Positions 55,471 through 64,000 of a stretch of DNA of 64,000 bases are shown in pieces. Where the stretch lies: assembly GCA_004322045.1 (NCBI GenBank), contig SCRN01000013.1, positions 62,001 through 126,000 on the forward strand, in the 5' to 3' direction. This DNA comes from Paraburkholderia sp. (GTDB taxonomy: Bacteria > Pseudomonadota > Gammaproteobacteria > Burkholderiales > Burkholderiaceae). The position numbers and the translations under genes were made by a program. The notes beneath the pieces were generated by a model, which saw only the letters and a program-made list of their open reading frames with translations, did not search any database and was not told the origin of the DNA. How positions within the stretch are numbered: the stretch's first letter is position 1; each line of letters begins with the position of its first letter.

Positions 55471-55740
55471 ATGTCCAATGTGTTTATCGCCTTTCAGGCC
55501 AACGAGGAATCCAGGCCGGTTATCGAAGCGATTCTCGCCGACAACCCGGCCGCGGTCGCGATCGAATCGCCGGCCATGGTGAAGATCGATGCGCCCGGGC
55601 GTTTGACGATCCGTCGCGAAACCATCGAGAACCTCACGGGATCGCGGTTCGATCTCCAGCAGCTACACGTCAATCTGATCACGCTCTCGGGACATATCGA
55701 CGAGGACGACGACCAATTCACGCTGAGCTGGACGAACTAA
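55471..55740 (+). CDS. dmpM: Phenol hydroxylase effector protein DmpM
   Basis: The 89-residue protein (SNVFIAFQANEESRPVIEAILADNP, later ETIENLTGSRFDLQQLHVNLITLSGHIDEDDDQFTLSW) is the cofactor-less MmoB/DmpM regulator that binds the hydroxylase and couples it to the reductase. It lies between dmpL and dmpN in standard order. Confidence 0.93.
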   Translation: MSNVFIAFQANEESRPVIEAILADNPAAVAIESPAMVKIDAPGRLTIRRETIENLTGSRFDLQQLHVNLITLSGHIDEDDDQFTLSWTN

Positions 55741-55774
55741 AGCATTCGATATCGCACATTACCAGGAGACACGA

Positions 55775-57322
55775 ATGGATACGCCTGTGCTGAAGAAGAA
55801 GCTCGGCCTGAAAGAGCGCTACGCGGCAATGACCCGCGGGCTCGGCTGGGAGACGACCTATCAATCGATGGATAAAGTGTTCCCGTACGACAATTACGAG
55901 GGCATCAAGATTCACGATTGGGACAAGTGGGTCGACCCGTTTCGCCTCACGATGGATGCGTACTGGAAGTACCAAGGCGAAAAGGAGAAAAAGCTCTACG
56001 CCGTGATCGACGCATTCACGCAGAACAACGCGTTCCTCGGCGTGACCGATGCGCGTTACATCAACGCGCTGAAGCTCTTCATCCAAGGCGTGACGCCGCT
56101 CGAGTATTACGCGCATAGGGGCTTTGCGCATGTGGGCCGGCATTTCACGGGCGAGGGGGCGCGTGTGGCTTGCCAGATGCAATCGATCGACGAGCTGCGT
56201 CACTACCAGACCGAAACGCATGCCATGTCGACTTACAACAAGTTCTTCAATGGGATGCATCACTCGAACCATTGGTTCGATCGCGTCTGGTACCTGTCCG
56301 TTCCGAAGTCGTTTTTCGAAGATGCTTGCACGTCCGGCCCGTTCGAATTTTTGACGGCGGTCAGCTTCTCGTTCGAATACGTGCTGACGAACCTGCTGTT
56401 CGTGCCGTTCATGTCGGGCGCGGCATACAACGGCGACATGTCCACGGTCACGTTCGGATTCTCCGCTCAGTCCGACGAATCGCGCCATATGACGCTCGGC
56501 ATCGAGTGCATCAAGTTCATGCTCGAGCAAGATCCGCAGAACGTGCCGATCGTGCAGCGCTGGATCGATAAATGGTTCTGGCGCGGTTATCGATTGCTCA
56601 CGCTCGTTGCGATGATGATGGACTACATGCAGCCCAAGCGCGTGATGAGTTGGAAGGAAGCGTGGGAGATGTACGCCGAGCAAAACGGCGGCGCGCTGTT
56701 CAAGGATCTCGCCCGCTATGGCATTCGCGAGCCGAAGGGCTGGCAAGACGCGTGCGAAGGCAAGGACCACCTCAGCCATCAAGCGTGGGCCACCTTCTAC
56801 GCGTTCGGCGCCGCGGCACCGTTTCATACGTGGTTGCCGCACCAGGACGAAATGGGTTGGCTTTCGGCCAAGTACCCGGAGACCTTCGATCGACTCTACC
56901 GGCCGCGCCTCGAATACTGGGGCGAGCGCGCCGATGCCGACGAGCGCTTCTACGTCAAGACGCTGCCGATGCTGTGTCAGACCTGTCAAATCCCGATGTT
57001 CTTCACGGAGCCGGGCGACGCGACGAAGACTTGCGCACGCGAATCGAGCTATCTCGGCAATCGCTATCACTTTTGCAGCGATCACTGCAAAGAGATCTTC
57101 GAGCACGAGCCCGAGAAGTACGTGCAGGCTTGGCTTCCCGTCCATCAGGTTTACCAGGGCAATTGCTTCAAGCCCGATGTGGATCCGTCGCGCGAAGGGT
57201 TCGATCCGTTGGCGGCGGTGCTCGACTACTACGAGGTGGGGGCGCGCGACACCATGGACTTCGAGGGATCGGAGGATCAGAAGAACTTCGCCGCTTGGCG
57301 TGGCCAAGCCACCAGCGTCTAA
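55775..57322 (+). CDS. dmpN: Phenol hydroxylase alpha (diiron) subunit DmpN
   Basis: The 515-residue subunit holds the diiron centre: DELRHYQTETHAM and DESRHMTLG supply the Glu/His ligand pairs. A C-terminal YHS-type segment (CQTCQIPMFFTEP through YLGNRYHFCSDHC) is also present. It inserts one oxygen atom into phenol to give catechol, using electrons from DmpP. Preceded by AGGAGACACG. Confidence 0.95.
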   Translation: MDTPVLKKKLGLKERYAAMTRGLGWETTYQSMDKVFPYDNYEGIKIHDWDKWVDPFRLTMDAYWKYQGEKEKKLYAVIDAFTQNNAFLGVTDARYINALKLFIQGVTPLEYYAHRGFAHVGRHFTGEGARVACQMQSIDELRHYQTETHAMSTYNKFFNGMHHSNHWFDRVWYLSVPKSFFEDACTSGPFEFLTAVSFSFEYVLTNLLFVPFMSGAAYNGDMSTVTFGFSAQSDESRHMTLGIECIKFMLEQDPQNVPIVQRWIDKWFWRGYRLLTLVAMMMDYMQPKRVMSWKEAWEMYAEQNGGALFKDLARYGIREPKGWQDACEGKDHLSHQAWATFYAFGAAAPFHTWLPHQDEMGWLSAKYPETFDRLYRPRLEYWGERADADERFYVKTLPMLCQTCQIPMFFTEPGDATKTCARESSYLGNRYHFCSDHCKEIFEHEPEKYVQAWLPVHQVYQGNCFKPDVDPSREGFDPLAAVLDYYEVGARDTMDFEGSEDQKNFAAWRGQATSV

Positions 57323-57337
57323 CGAAAGGAGGCAGTC

Positions 57338-57694
57338 GTGACCGTCACCGCACTCAAACCGTACAGCTTCCCGCCGCAAGACACGGTGGAGAAGTTTCCC
57401 GCACCGCTCCTGTACTTCGGCTGGGAGGAGCACCTGATGTTCCCGGCGCCGTTCTGTCTGCCGCTGCCGCCCGATACGCCCTTCGGGGCGTTGGAGGCGC
57501 AGATCCTGCCGTCGATTTACGGCAGCCACCCCGATTTTTCGAAGATCGATTGGAGCAGGGTGCAGTGGACCATGAGCGGCAAACCGTTCACGCCCGACCG
57601 CCAAAAGTCCCTCGCGGAAAACGGGATCGGACATAAGACGCTGATCCGATTCCGCACCCCCGGGCTGAACGGCATCAAGGGTTCTTGCAGCTGA
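57338..57694 (+). CDS. dmpO: Phenol hydroxylase gamma subunit DmpO
   Basis: The 118-residue protein begins TVTALKPYSFPPQDTVEKFPAPLLYFGWEEHLMFPAPFC and matches the small gamma subunit of phenol hydroxylases. It follows dmpN by 15 bases with AAAGGAGGC before the GTG start. Confidence 0.92.
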   Translation: MTVTALKPYSFPPQDTVEKFPAPLLYFGWEEHLMFPAPFCLPLPPDTPFGALEAQILPSIYGSHPDFSKIDWSRVQWTMSGKPFTPDRQKSLAENGIGHKTLIRFRTPGLNGIKGSCS

Positions 57695-57776
57695 TTGATT
57701 CACCCCTGCCGTCGAGAGCCGGCCGCGTACGCAGCCGGTTCTTCACCGAGATCGTAGCTTGACGTACCGATTCATC

Positions 57777-58844
57777 ATGAGCCATCAACTGACCATCGAG
57801 CCTTTGGGCGCAACCATTGAAGTCGAGGACGGACAAACCATCCTCGATGCCGCGCTACGCCAGGGAATTTATATCCCGCACGCCTGCGGACACGGGTTGT
57901 GCGGAACTTGCAAGATCGAAGTGCTCGAGGGCGAGGTCGATCTCGGCAACGCCAATCCGTTCGCGCTCATGGATTTCGAACGCGACGAGCGAAAGGCGCT
58001 CGCGTGCTGCGCGACCCTCGAGGCCGATACGGTGATCGAAGCCGACGTCGACGAAGACGCCGACGCTCAAACCATTCCCGTGAAGGACTTCGAGGCGCAA
58101 GTCACGCGCATCGTCGAACTTACGCCGACGATCAAAGCGATCCACTTGCGGTTGAGCGAACCGCTCGATTTCCAGGCGGGCCAGTATGTTCAATTGGAGA
58201 TCCCCGGCATAGAGGAGCGGCGCGCGTTCTCGATCGCGAATTCGCCCGCCGACGTGCGCGCCACAGGGGAGATCGAGCTGAACGTACGGCGCGTGCCGGG
58301 CGGCGCGGGAACGGCGTTCTTGCACGATGACCTTGCCGTGGGCGACCGGCTTCGGCTTTCGGGTCCGTATGGACGATTTTTCGTACGCAAGTCCGCCCAT
58401 ATGCCGATGATTTTCATGGCAGGCGGGTCGGGGCTGTCGAGTCCTCGCTCGATGATTCTCGATTTGCTGCAAAGCGGATGCACCGAGCCCATCACACTCG
58501 TCTATGGGCAGCGCAACGCCGCGGAGCTGTATTACGACGATGACTTCCGCGAACTCAGCCGGCGCTATAGCAATTTCAGTTATGTGCCGGCGTTATCGGA
58601 AGCCGCGAACGATTCGAGCGCAGGTTCGACCGCGCAGGGCTTCGTTCACGACGCGGCAAAGGCGCACTTCGAAAACGGCTTCGCCGGACACAAAGCCTAT
58701 CTGTGCGGGCCGCCCGCGATGATCGACGCCTGTATCACAACCCTTATGCAAGGCCGCTTGTTCGAAAGCGACATCTACCACGAGAAGTTCATCTCGGCCG
58801 CGGATGCGCAACAACTGCGCAGTCCGCTTTTCAGGAAGGTGTGA
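57777..58844 (+). CDS. dmpP: Phenol hydroxylase reductase DmpP
   Basis: The 355-residue reductase has an N-terminal plant-type [2Fe-2S] ferredoxin domain (Cys37, Cys42 and Cys45 in ACGHGLCGTC, with Cys77 or Cys78), then FAD- and NAD-binding domains (RAFSIANSPADV, MIFMAGGSGLSSPRSMI). It passes electrons from NADH to the hydroxylase. ATG 57777 is used; its ribosome-binding site is weak. Confidence 0.93.
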   Translation: MSHQLTIEPLGATIEVEDGQTILDAALRQGIYIPHACGHGLCGTCKIEVLEGEVDLGNANPFALMDFERDERKALACCATLEADTVIEADVDEDADAQTIPVKDFEAQVTRIVELTPTIKAIHLRLSEPLDFQAGQYVQLEIPGIEERRAFSIANSPADVRATGEIELNVRRVPGGAGTAFLHDDLAVGDRLRLSGPYGRFFVRKSAHMPMIFMAGGSGLSSPRSMILDLLQSGCTEPITLVYGQRNAAELYYDDDFRELSRRYSNFSYVPALSEAANDSSAGSTAQGFVHDAAKAHFENGFAGHKAYLCGPPAMIDACITTLMQGRLFESDIYHEKFISAADAQQLRSPLFRKV

Positions 58845-58845
58845 C

Positions 58846-59196
58846 GTGGACGCAATCGACACGAAAGTCGCCGTGACGATCGCGCAAACGGGCGAGCGCT
58901 ACAGCTGCTCAGGCCAGGAGTCGTTGCTCGCAGGCATGGCTAGGCTCGGGCGCCGCGGCATTCCCATCGGTTGCTTGAACGGCGGCTGCGGGGTCTGCAA
59001 GGTTCGCGTGCTGCACGGCGAGGTGCGCAAGCTCGGGCCGGTCAGCCGTGCCCATGTCTCGGTGGAGGAGGAGCAAGCCGGCTACTCGCTCGCCTGCCGG
59101 ATCGCACCGTGCGGCGGCGATTTGGAACTGGAGGTGGCCGGCAGGATGCAAAAACCGTTTTTCAAGGGATTCGCGTGCCGCGCGTCCCAAACATAG
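58846..59196 (+). CDS. dmpQ: Chloroplast-type ferredoxin DmpQ/XylT
   Basis: The 116-residue protein starts at GTG 58846, after AGGAAGG. It has a [2Fe-2S] motif (CLNGGCGVC with Cys in SLACRIAP). In meta-cleavage operons this ferredoxin keeps catechol 2,3-dioxygenase active by re-reducing its iron. It sits between dmpP and dmpB as in the classic order. Confidence 0.9.
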   Translation: MDAIDTKVAVTIAQTGERYSCSGQESLLAGMARLGRRGIPIGCLNGGCGVCKVRVLHGEVRKLGPVSRAHVSVEEEQAGYSLACRIAPCGGDLELEVAGRMQKPFFKGFACRASQT

Positions 59197-59223
59197 ACAA
59201 ACCGGAGAAGGAGGAGAGCCATC

Positions 59224-60168
59224 ATGGGTGTAATGCGAATCGGCCATGCAAAGCTGCGGGTCATGGACATGAATGCCGCGCTCAAGCACTACCAGGACGT
59301 ATTGGGCTTGAAGGAGACGATGCGCGATAGCAGCGGCAACGTCTACCTGAAGTGCTGGGACGAGTGGGATAAATACTCGCTGATTCTGACGCCGGCCGAC
59401 CAGGCGGGCCTCGACCACGTGGCCTACAAAGTCGAGCACGATGCGGATCTGGATGCGTTGCGGCAGCGCATCGAAGCCTATGGGATCGAAACGCGCATGC
59501 TGCCGGAGGGCACGTTGCCCGCAACAGGACGCTTGCTGGAATTCAAACTGCCGAGCGGCCATGTCATGCGCCTTTACGCATACAAGGAGCAGGTCGGCAC
59601 CGATGTAGGTTCGCTGAACCCCGATCCTTGGCCCGACGACGTCAAAGGATCGGCCGTGCACTGGCTCGACCATTGTCTGCTGATGTGCGAATTGAACCCG
59701 GAGAAGGGGATCAACCGCGTGGCCGACAACACGCAGTTCATGAAGACGTGCCTCGACTTCTACTTGTCGGAACAAGTGATGGTCGGACCCGACAACAGCA
59801 TCCAAGCCGCCGCTTGGCTGTTCCGCAGCACGACGCCGCATGACATCGCCTTCGTCGGCGGGGCGACGAACGGTCTGCACCACATCGCGTTCTATCTCGA
59901 CGATTGGGCCGATGTGCTCAAGTCCGCGGACGTGATGGGCAAGAACCGCGTGAAGATCGACGTCGCCCCGACGCGGCACGGTATTACCCGCGGCACGACG
60001 ATCTATTTCTTCGACCCGAGCGGCAACCGCAACGAGACGTTCGCCGGGCTCGGCTACCTTGCGCAGCCCGATCGCCCTGTGACCACCTGGACGGAGGAGG
60101 ACCTCGGTCGCGGCATCTTCTTCCACTCGGGCGAGATCAACGAGGCGTTCACGACCGTGTACACCTGA
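59224..60168 (+). CDS. dmpB: Catechol 2,3-dioxygenase DmpB
   Basis: The 314-residue extradiol dioxygenase has its iron ligands in [11 protein letters not shown] (His), [13 protein letters not shown] (His) and GNRNETFAG (Glu). It cleaves catechol next to the hydroxyls to 2-hydroxymuconic semialdehyde. Length and order fit the XylE/DmpB class. Confidence 0.95.
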   Translation: MGVMRIGHAKLRVMDMNAALKHYQDVLGLKETMRDSSGNVYLKCWDEWDKYSLILTPADQAGLDHVAYKVEHDADLDALRQRIEAYGIETRMLPEGTLPATGRLLEFKLPSGHVMRLYAYKEQVGTDVGSLNPDPWPDDVKGSAVHWLDHCLLMCELNPEKGINRVADNTQFMKTCLDFYLSEQVMVGPDNSIQAAAWLFRSTTPHDIAFVGGATNGLHHIAFYLDDWADVLKSADVMGKNRVKIDVAPTRHGITRGTTIYFFDPSGNRNETFAGLGYLAQPDRPVTTWTEEDLGRGIFFHSGEINEAFTTVYT

Positions 60169-60263
60169 TTGCGATTGCACCCGAACGGGCGCGCGAACCC
60201 TGGCGAGCGTTCGCGCGCGCGGCACTCACCCGACACCTATCCGATCTCCTCGTTGAAACCGAC

Positions 60264-61775
60264 ATGTTGACGACAACCCCCTCCGCCGTAACGGACGGCG
60301 CGGCCGCCGCGGATCGCGGCGTTCGAGAAATCCGCAATTTCATCAACGGCGAATACGTCGATGGCGTGCGTTGGTTCGATAAGCACTCGCCGCTCGACGA
60401 TGCCGTGATCGCGCGCGTCGCCGAGGCGGGCCGCGAGCAAGTGGACGCTGCGGTGCGTGCCGCGCGGGCCGCGCTGCACGGGCCCTGGGGCGCCATGGCG
60501 GTGGCCGAGCGCGTGCAGATTCTGTATGCGCTGGCCGACGGCATCAACCGCCGGTTCGATGATTTTCTTCAGGCTGAGATCGCCGACACGGGCAAGCCCG
60601 CCAGTCTCGCCAGCCACATCGACATCCCGCGCGGCGCGGCGAACTTCAAGATTTTTGCCGACGTGGTGAAGAACGTCCCGACCGAGTGCTTCGAGATGGC
60701 GACGCCCGACGGCACGGGCGCTCTGAACTACGCGGTGCGGCGGCCCGTGGGCGTAGTGGGCGTGGTCTGCCCTTGGAATCTTCCGCTGCTGTTGATGACA
60801 TGGAAAGCGGGGCCCGCGCTCGCATGCGGCAACACCGTCGTCGTCAAGCCATCGGAGGAAACGCCGCAAACGGCGGCGTTGCTGGGCGAAGTGATGAATG
60901 CCGCGGGTGTGCCGCGCGGCGTTTATAACGTCGTGCACGGTTTCGGACCGGGCTCCGCCGGCGAATATCTCACGACGCACCCCGAGGTGAGCGCGATTAC
61001 GTTTACCGGCGAAACGCGCACCGGCGCCGCGATCATGAGGGCCGCCGCCGAGGGCGCGCGTCCCGTGAGTCTCGAGATGGGCGGCAAGAATGCGGCCATC
61101 GTCTTCGCCGACTGCGACTTCGAGGCCGCGATCGAAGGCACGCTGCGCTCATGCTTTGCCAATTCCGGCCAAGTGTGTCTCGGCACGGAGCGCGTGTACG
61201 TCGAACGCCCGATTTTCGATCGTTTCGTGGCCGCGCTTAAGGCCGGCGCCGAACGCCTGCGGATCGGGTTGCCGAACGATAAAGAGACGGGCATGGGACC
61301 GCTCATCAGCCAGGAGCACAAACGCAAGGTCCTGTCGTATTACGCCAAGGCCGCGCAATTGGGTGCACGCGTCGTAACAGGCGGAGGCGTACCCGAGATG
61401 CCGGCGGAACTCGCGCGCGGCGCCTGGGTGGAGCCGACGATCTGGACCGGTCTCGACGACGATTCGCCGATCGCGCGCGAGGAAATCTTCGGCCCTTGCA
61501 CGCTCGTCATGCCGTTCGACACCGAAGAGGAGGTCGTGCGCCGAGCCAACGATAACGACTATGGATTGGCTACGGCGATTTGGACGACGAACCTATCGCG
61601 CGCCCATCGCGTGGCGGCGGCGATCGACGTTGGCATTGCGTGGGTCAACTCGTGGTTCCTGCGCGATTTGCGCACGCCGTTCGGTGGGGCGAAGCAGTCG
61701 GGCATCGGCAGGGAAGGCGGCGTGCATTCGCTCGAGTTCTACACGGAACTCAAGAACGTATGCGTGAAGCTTTGA
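60264..61775 (+). CDS. dmpC: 2-hydroxymuconic semialdehyde dehydrogenase DmpC
   Basis: The 503-residue aldehyde dehydrogenase has the glutamate motif SLEMGGKNAAIV and the nucleophile in SGQVCLGTERVYVE. ATG 60264 is chosen; the frame extends upstream into dmpB only by chance. It oxidises the ring-fission product to 4-oxalocrotonate with NAD, starting the dehydrogenase branch. Confidence 0.93.
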   Translation: MLTTTPSAVTDGAAAADRGVREIRNFINGEYVDGVRWFDKHSPLDDAVIARVAEAGREQVDAAVRAARAALHGPWGAMAVAERVQILYALADGINRRFDDFLQAEIADTGKPASLASHIDIPRGAANFKIFADVVKNVPTECFEMATPDGTGALNYAVRRPVGVVGVVCPWNLPLLLMTWKAGPALACGNTVVVKPSEETPQTAALLGEVMNAAGVPRGVYNVVHGFGPGSAGEYLTTHPEVSAITFTGETRTGAAIMRAAAEGARPVSLEMGGKNAAIVFADCDFEAAIEGTLRSCFANSGQVCLGTERVYVERPIFDRFVAALKAGAERLRIGLPNDKETGMGPLISQEHKRKVLSYYAKAAQLGARVVTGGGVPEMPAELARGAWVEPTIWTGLDDDSPIAREEIFGPCTLVMPFDTEEEVVRRANDNDYGLATAIWTTNLSRAHRVAAAIDVGIAWVNSWFLRDLRTPFGGAKQSGIGREGGVHSLEFYTELKNVCVKL

Positions 61776-61809
61776 CTTATCCCATCGACAGCACACATCG
61801 GAAAAGAAC

Positions 61810-62592
61810 ATGGATTCATCATTGATCAACGAACTCGGCGACAGCCTGTACGCGGCGCTCGCGACGCGCGAAACGCTCGCGCCATTGACCGATCGTTATC
61901 CGCAGATGTCGATCGAGGACGCGTATCACGTGCAGCAGCGCATGGTGGGACGCCGGCTCGACGCGGGGGAAGTCGTCGTCGGCAAGAAGATCGGCGTGAC
62001 GTCGAAGGCCGTCATGGACATGCTCGGTGTCTACCAGCCCGACTTCGGCTATTTGCTGTCCGGGATGGTGTACGGCGAAGGCGAACAGATCGCGCTCGAT
62101 ACGCTGATTCAACCGAAGGCGGAGGGTGAAATCGCCTTCGTGCTCAAAAAGGATTTGCTCGGCCCAGGGGTCACGAATGCGATGGTGCTCGCGGCGACTG
62201 AATGCGTCATGCCTTGCTTCGAGATCGTCGATTCGCGCATTCGCAATTGGCAGATCAAGATTCAAGACACGGTGGCCGACAACGCCTCTTGCGGTGTGTT
62301 CGTACTGGGCGACCGCGCAGTGCGTCCCCGCGACGTCGACCTGGCCGTGTGCGGGATGGTGCTCGAGAAGAACGGCGAGGTGATCGGCACGGGCGCGGGC
62401 GCCGCGGCGCTGGGCTCTCCGGTCAACGCCGTCGCATGGCTCGCCAACACGCTGGGCCGCCTCGGCATTCCCCTTAAAGCAGGCGAAATTGTGCTATCGG
62501 GCGCGCTCGCCGCAATGGCGAGCATTTCGCCGGGAGATGACTTCCGCGTCTCGATCGGGGGCATCGGCGCCTGCTCGGTGCGCTTCTCCTGA
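61810..62592 (+). CDS. dmpE: 2-oxopent-4-enoate hydratase DmpE
   Basis: The 260-residue enzyme shows the hydratase/decarboxylase pattern (VVVGKKIGVTSKAVMDMLGVYQPDFGYLLSGMVY and ALGSPVNAVAWLANTLG). It adds water to 2-hydroxypenta-2,4-dienoate to give 4-hydroxy-2-oxovalerate. The closely related 4-oxalocrotonate decarboxylase (DmpH) is a possible alternative; position before dmpF favours the hydratase. Confidence 0.85.
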   Translation: MDSSLINELGDSLYAALATRETLAPLTDRYPQMSIEDAYHVQQRMVGRRLDAGEVVVGKKIGVTSKAVMDMLGVYQPDFGYLLSGMVYGEGEQIALDTLIQPKAEGEIAFVLKKDLLGPGVTNAMVLAATECVMPCFEIVDSRIRNWQIKIQDTVADNASCGVFVLGDRAVRPRDVDLAVCGMVLEKNGEVIGTGAGAAALGSPVNAVAWLANTLGRLGIPLKAGEIVLSGALAAMASISPGDDFRVSIGGIGACSVRFS

Positions 62593-62619
62593 TCCCATCG
62601 TTTTCACAAGGACATCGTC

Positions 62620-63543
62620 ATGACTCAAAAAATTCGTTGCGCACTGATCGGACCCGGCAACATCGGCACCGATTTGCTCGCCAAGCTGCTGCGCAGCCCC
62701 GTGCTGGAACCCGTTTGGATGGTCGGCATCGACCCCGAATCCGACGGCCTCAAGCGCGCCCGCGAGTTGGGCATCAAGACCACGGCGGAAGGGGTCGACG
62801 GCCTGCTGCCCCATGTCAAAGCCGACAACATCCAGATCGCATTCGATGCAACGAGTGCTTATGTCCATGCCGAGAACAGCCGGAAACTCATCGAGCTCGG
62901 CGTCATGATGATCGATCTCACCCCGGCCGCCATCGGGCCGTATTGCGTCCCTCCGGTGAATCTGCGCGAGCACCTGGGCAAAGGTGAAACGAACGTCAAC
63001 ATGGTGACTTGCGGCGGCCAGGCGACGATCCCGATGGTGTCCGCGGTGTCCCGCGTGCAGCCGGTCGATTACGCCGAGATCATTGCGACGGTGTCGTCGC
63101 GCTCCGCGGGACCCGGCACGCGCAAGAACATCGACGAATTCACGCGCACGACTTCCGCAGCCGTGGCCAAGGTGGGCGGCGCGAAGCGTGGCAAGGCGAT
63201 CATCGTCATCAATCCGGCCGATCCTCCGCTGATCATGCGCGATACGGTGCATTGCCTGACCGAAGGCGAGCCCGATCAGGCCCGCATCACCGAGTCGATC
63301 CACGCGATGGTGGAACAAGTGCAGCGCTATGTCCCCGGCTACCGTCTTGTGAACGGCCCGGTGTTCGACGGCAAGCGCGTATCGGTCTATCTGGAAGTGG
63401 CGGGCCTGGGCGATTACCTGCCGCGGTACGCGGGCAACCTCGACATCATGACCGCGGCAGCGGCCCGCACGGCCGAAATGTTCGCCGAACAGTTGCTGGG
63501 ACTTCGGCCGCAGGCCGCCGCGGCGGAGCGGGAAACCGCCTGA
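62620..63543 (+). CDS. dmpF: Acetaldehyde dehydrogenase (acetylating) DmpF
   Basis: The 307-residue enzyme has NAD-binding [17 protein letters not shown] and the catalytic cysteine in [14 protein letters not shown]. It takes acetaldehyde channelled from DmpG and forms acetyl-CoA. Standard neighbour of dmpG. Confidence 0.95.
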   Translation: MTQKIRCALIGPGNIGTDLLAKLLRSPVLEPVWMVGIDPESDGLKRARELGIKTTAEGVDGLLPHVKADNIQIAFDATSAYVHAENSRKLIELGVMMIDLTPAAIGPYCVPPVNLREHLGKGETNVNMVTCGGQATIPMVSAVSRVQPVDYAEIIATVSSRSAGPGTRKNIDEFTRTTSAAVAKVGGAKRGKAIIVINPADPPLIMRDTVHCLTEGEPDQARITESIHAMVEQVQRYVPGYRLVNGPVFDGKRVSVYLEVAGLGDYLPRYAGNLDIMTAAAARTAEMFAEQLLGLRPQAAAAERETA

Positions 63544-63608
63544 CCGGATCGGTCGGAGCCGCTGGGGAAGCCACTGACAGGACTATTTAGGATAACTAAG
63601 GAATTGAG

Positions 63609-64000
63609 ATGGATCTCAAAGGCAAGCGAATCACCGTTCACGACATGACATTGCGTGACGGTATGCATCCGAAGCGCCACCAAATGACGCTCGAGCAAAT
63701 GCGCACGATCGCCAAAGGGCTCGACGAGGCCGGCGTTCCGCTGATCGAAGTGACGCACGGCGATGGGCTCGGCGGCTCGTCGGTCAACTACGGCTTTCCG
63801 GCGCACAGCGACGAAGAGTATCTCAGTGCAGTCATTCCGCTTCTGAAGCGAGCAAAGGTGTCGGCGTTGCTGTTGCCCGGCATCGGCACGGTCGATCATC
63901 TGAAGATGGCGCATGGGCTTGGCGTCCACACGATTCGGGTGGCGACGCACTGCACCGAGGCCGATGTCTCCGAGCAGCACATCACGATGGCACGCAAACT
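63609..64000 (+). CDS. dmpG: 4-hydroxy-2-oxovalerate aldolase DmpG, 5' part only
   Basis: The first 130 codons read [31 protein letters not shown] and onward, with the metal-site motif TLRDGMH, before the window ends. DmpG cleaves 4-hydroxy-2-oxovalerate to pyruvate and acetaldehyde, which passes through a tunnel to DmpF. The gene is partial here because of the window edge. Confidence 0.93.
   Translation, partial: MDLKGKRITVHDMTLRDGMHPKRHQMTLEQMRTIAKGLDEAGVPLIEVTHGDGLGGSSVNYGFPAHSDEEYLSAVIPLLKRAKVSALLLPGIGTVDHLKMAHGLGVHTIRVATHCTEADVSEQHITMARK

Noticed and set aside
1-64000. CRISPR arrays, rRNA or tRNA genes, prophage structural genes
   Set aside because: No regularly spaced repeats, rRNA-like segments, cloverleaf candidates or phage gene products were found by reading the window.

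Overview
This window looks like chromosome from a high-GC betaproteobacterium of the Burkholderia group (Burkholderia, Paraburkholderia, Caballeronia or Trinickia). The evidence is the dense ATGA-coupled operons, a DmpR-controlled phenol hydroxylase/meta-cleavage operon, a CoA-dependent 2-aminobenzoate operon and a Burkholderia-style porin remnant. The species assignment is inference. No rRNA, tRNA or CRISPR array was found. The last gene (dmpG) runs off the right edge.

Layout. 7-3757 (-): a small locus encoding a KamA-type lysine 2,3-aminomutase, a SAM methyltransferase, a PGM1-like ATP-grasp peptide ligase and a SET-domain protein. Beside it, in AT-rich DNA, are a LuxR-type regulator and a transaldolase-like enzyme (4210-5755, +). 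Together they could be an undescribed natural-product locus. 5785-14108 (-): an eight-gene, translationally coupled operon for 2-aminobenzoyl-CoA type aromatic degradation with its own MarR regulator and a clear sigma70 promoter. 14488-16857: a SnoaL-like gene, a complete IS5-family element with CTAG target duplication, and the first 51 codons of a dead porin gene. 16913-25764 (+): an amide/nitrile uptake and hydrolysis operon (nitrilase-family amidohydrolase, Liv-type ABC transporter with a LivM-LivG fusion, amidase, AmiC, AmiR). It is preceded by a leader with a promoter, two small hairpins and a strong intrinsic terminator, the arrangement expected for AmiR/ANTAR antitermination.

25765-41059 is a patchwork. 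It holds a MITE-like repeat, an isochorismatase-like hydrolase, an IS30 fragment, OsmC, thiolase, a frameshifted CDF transporter, an ECF-sigma/secreted protein/permease/thioredoxin group with two unrecognised downstream genes, an IS1182-family element, and a degraded zone where HD-domain, HigB, HigA and GlxA-type genes are broken or fused. 41313-51367 carries DNA polymerase II, a SorAB-like sulfite dehydrogenase pair, a large protein of unknown function, a DUF1697 protein, a CcdAB toxin-antitoxin pair, a cupin and a mercuric-reductase-like flavoprotein.

51453-64000: a GntR/FCD regulator coupled to a DmpR/PoxR-type sigma54 activator faces, across a sigma54 promoter, the operon dmpK-L-M-N-O-P-Q-B-C-E-F-G'. 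This converts phenol to catechol, then by ring cleavage and the 4-oxalocrotonate branch towards pyruvate and acetyl-CoA. No hydrolase gene (dmpD) lies between dmpC and dmpE. With the 2-aminobenzoate and amide operons, the window describes a soil or rhizosphere organism specialised in aromatic and amide nutrients.
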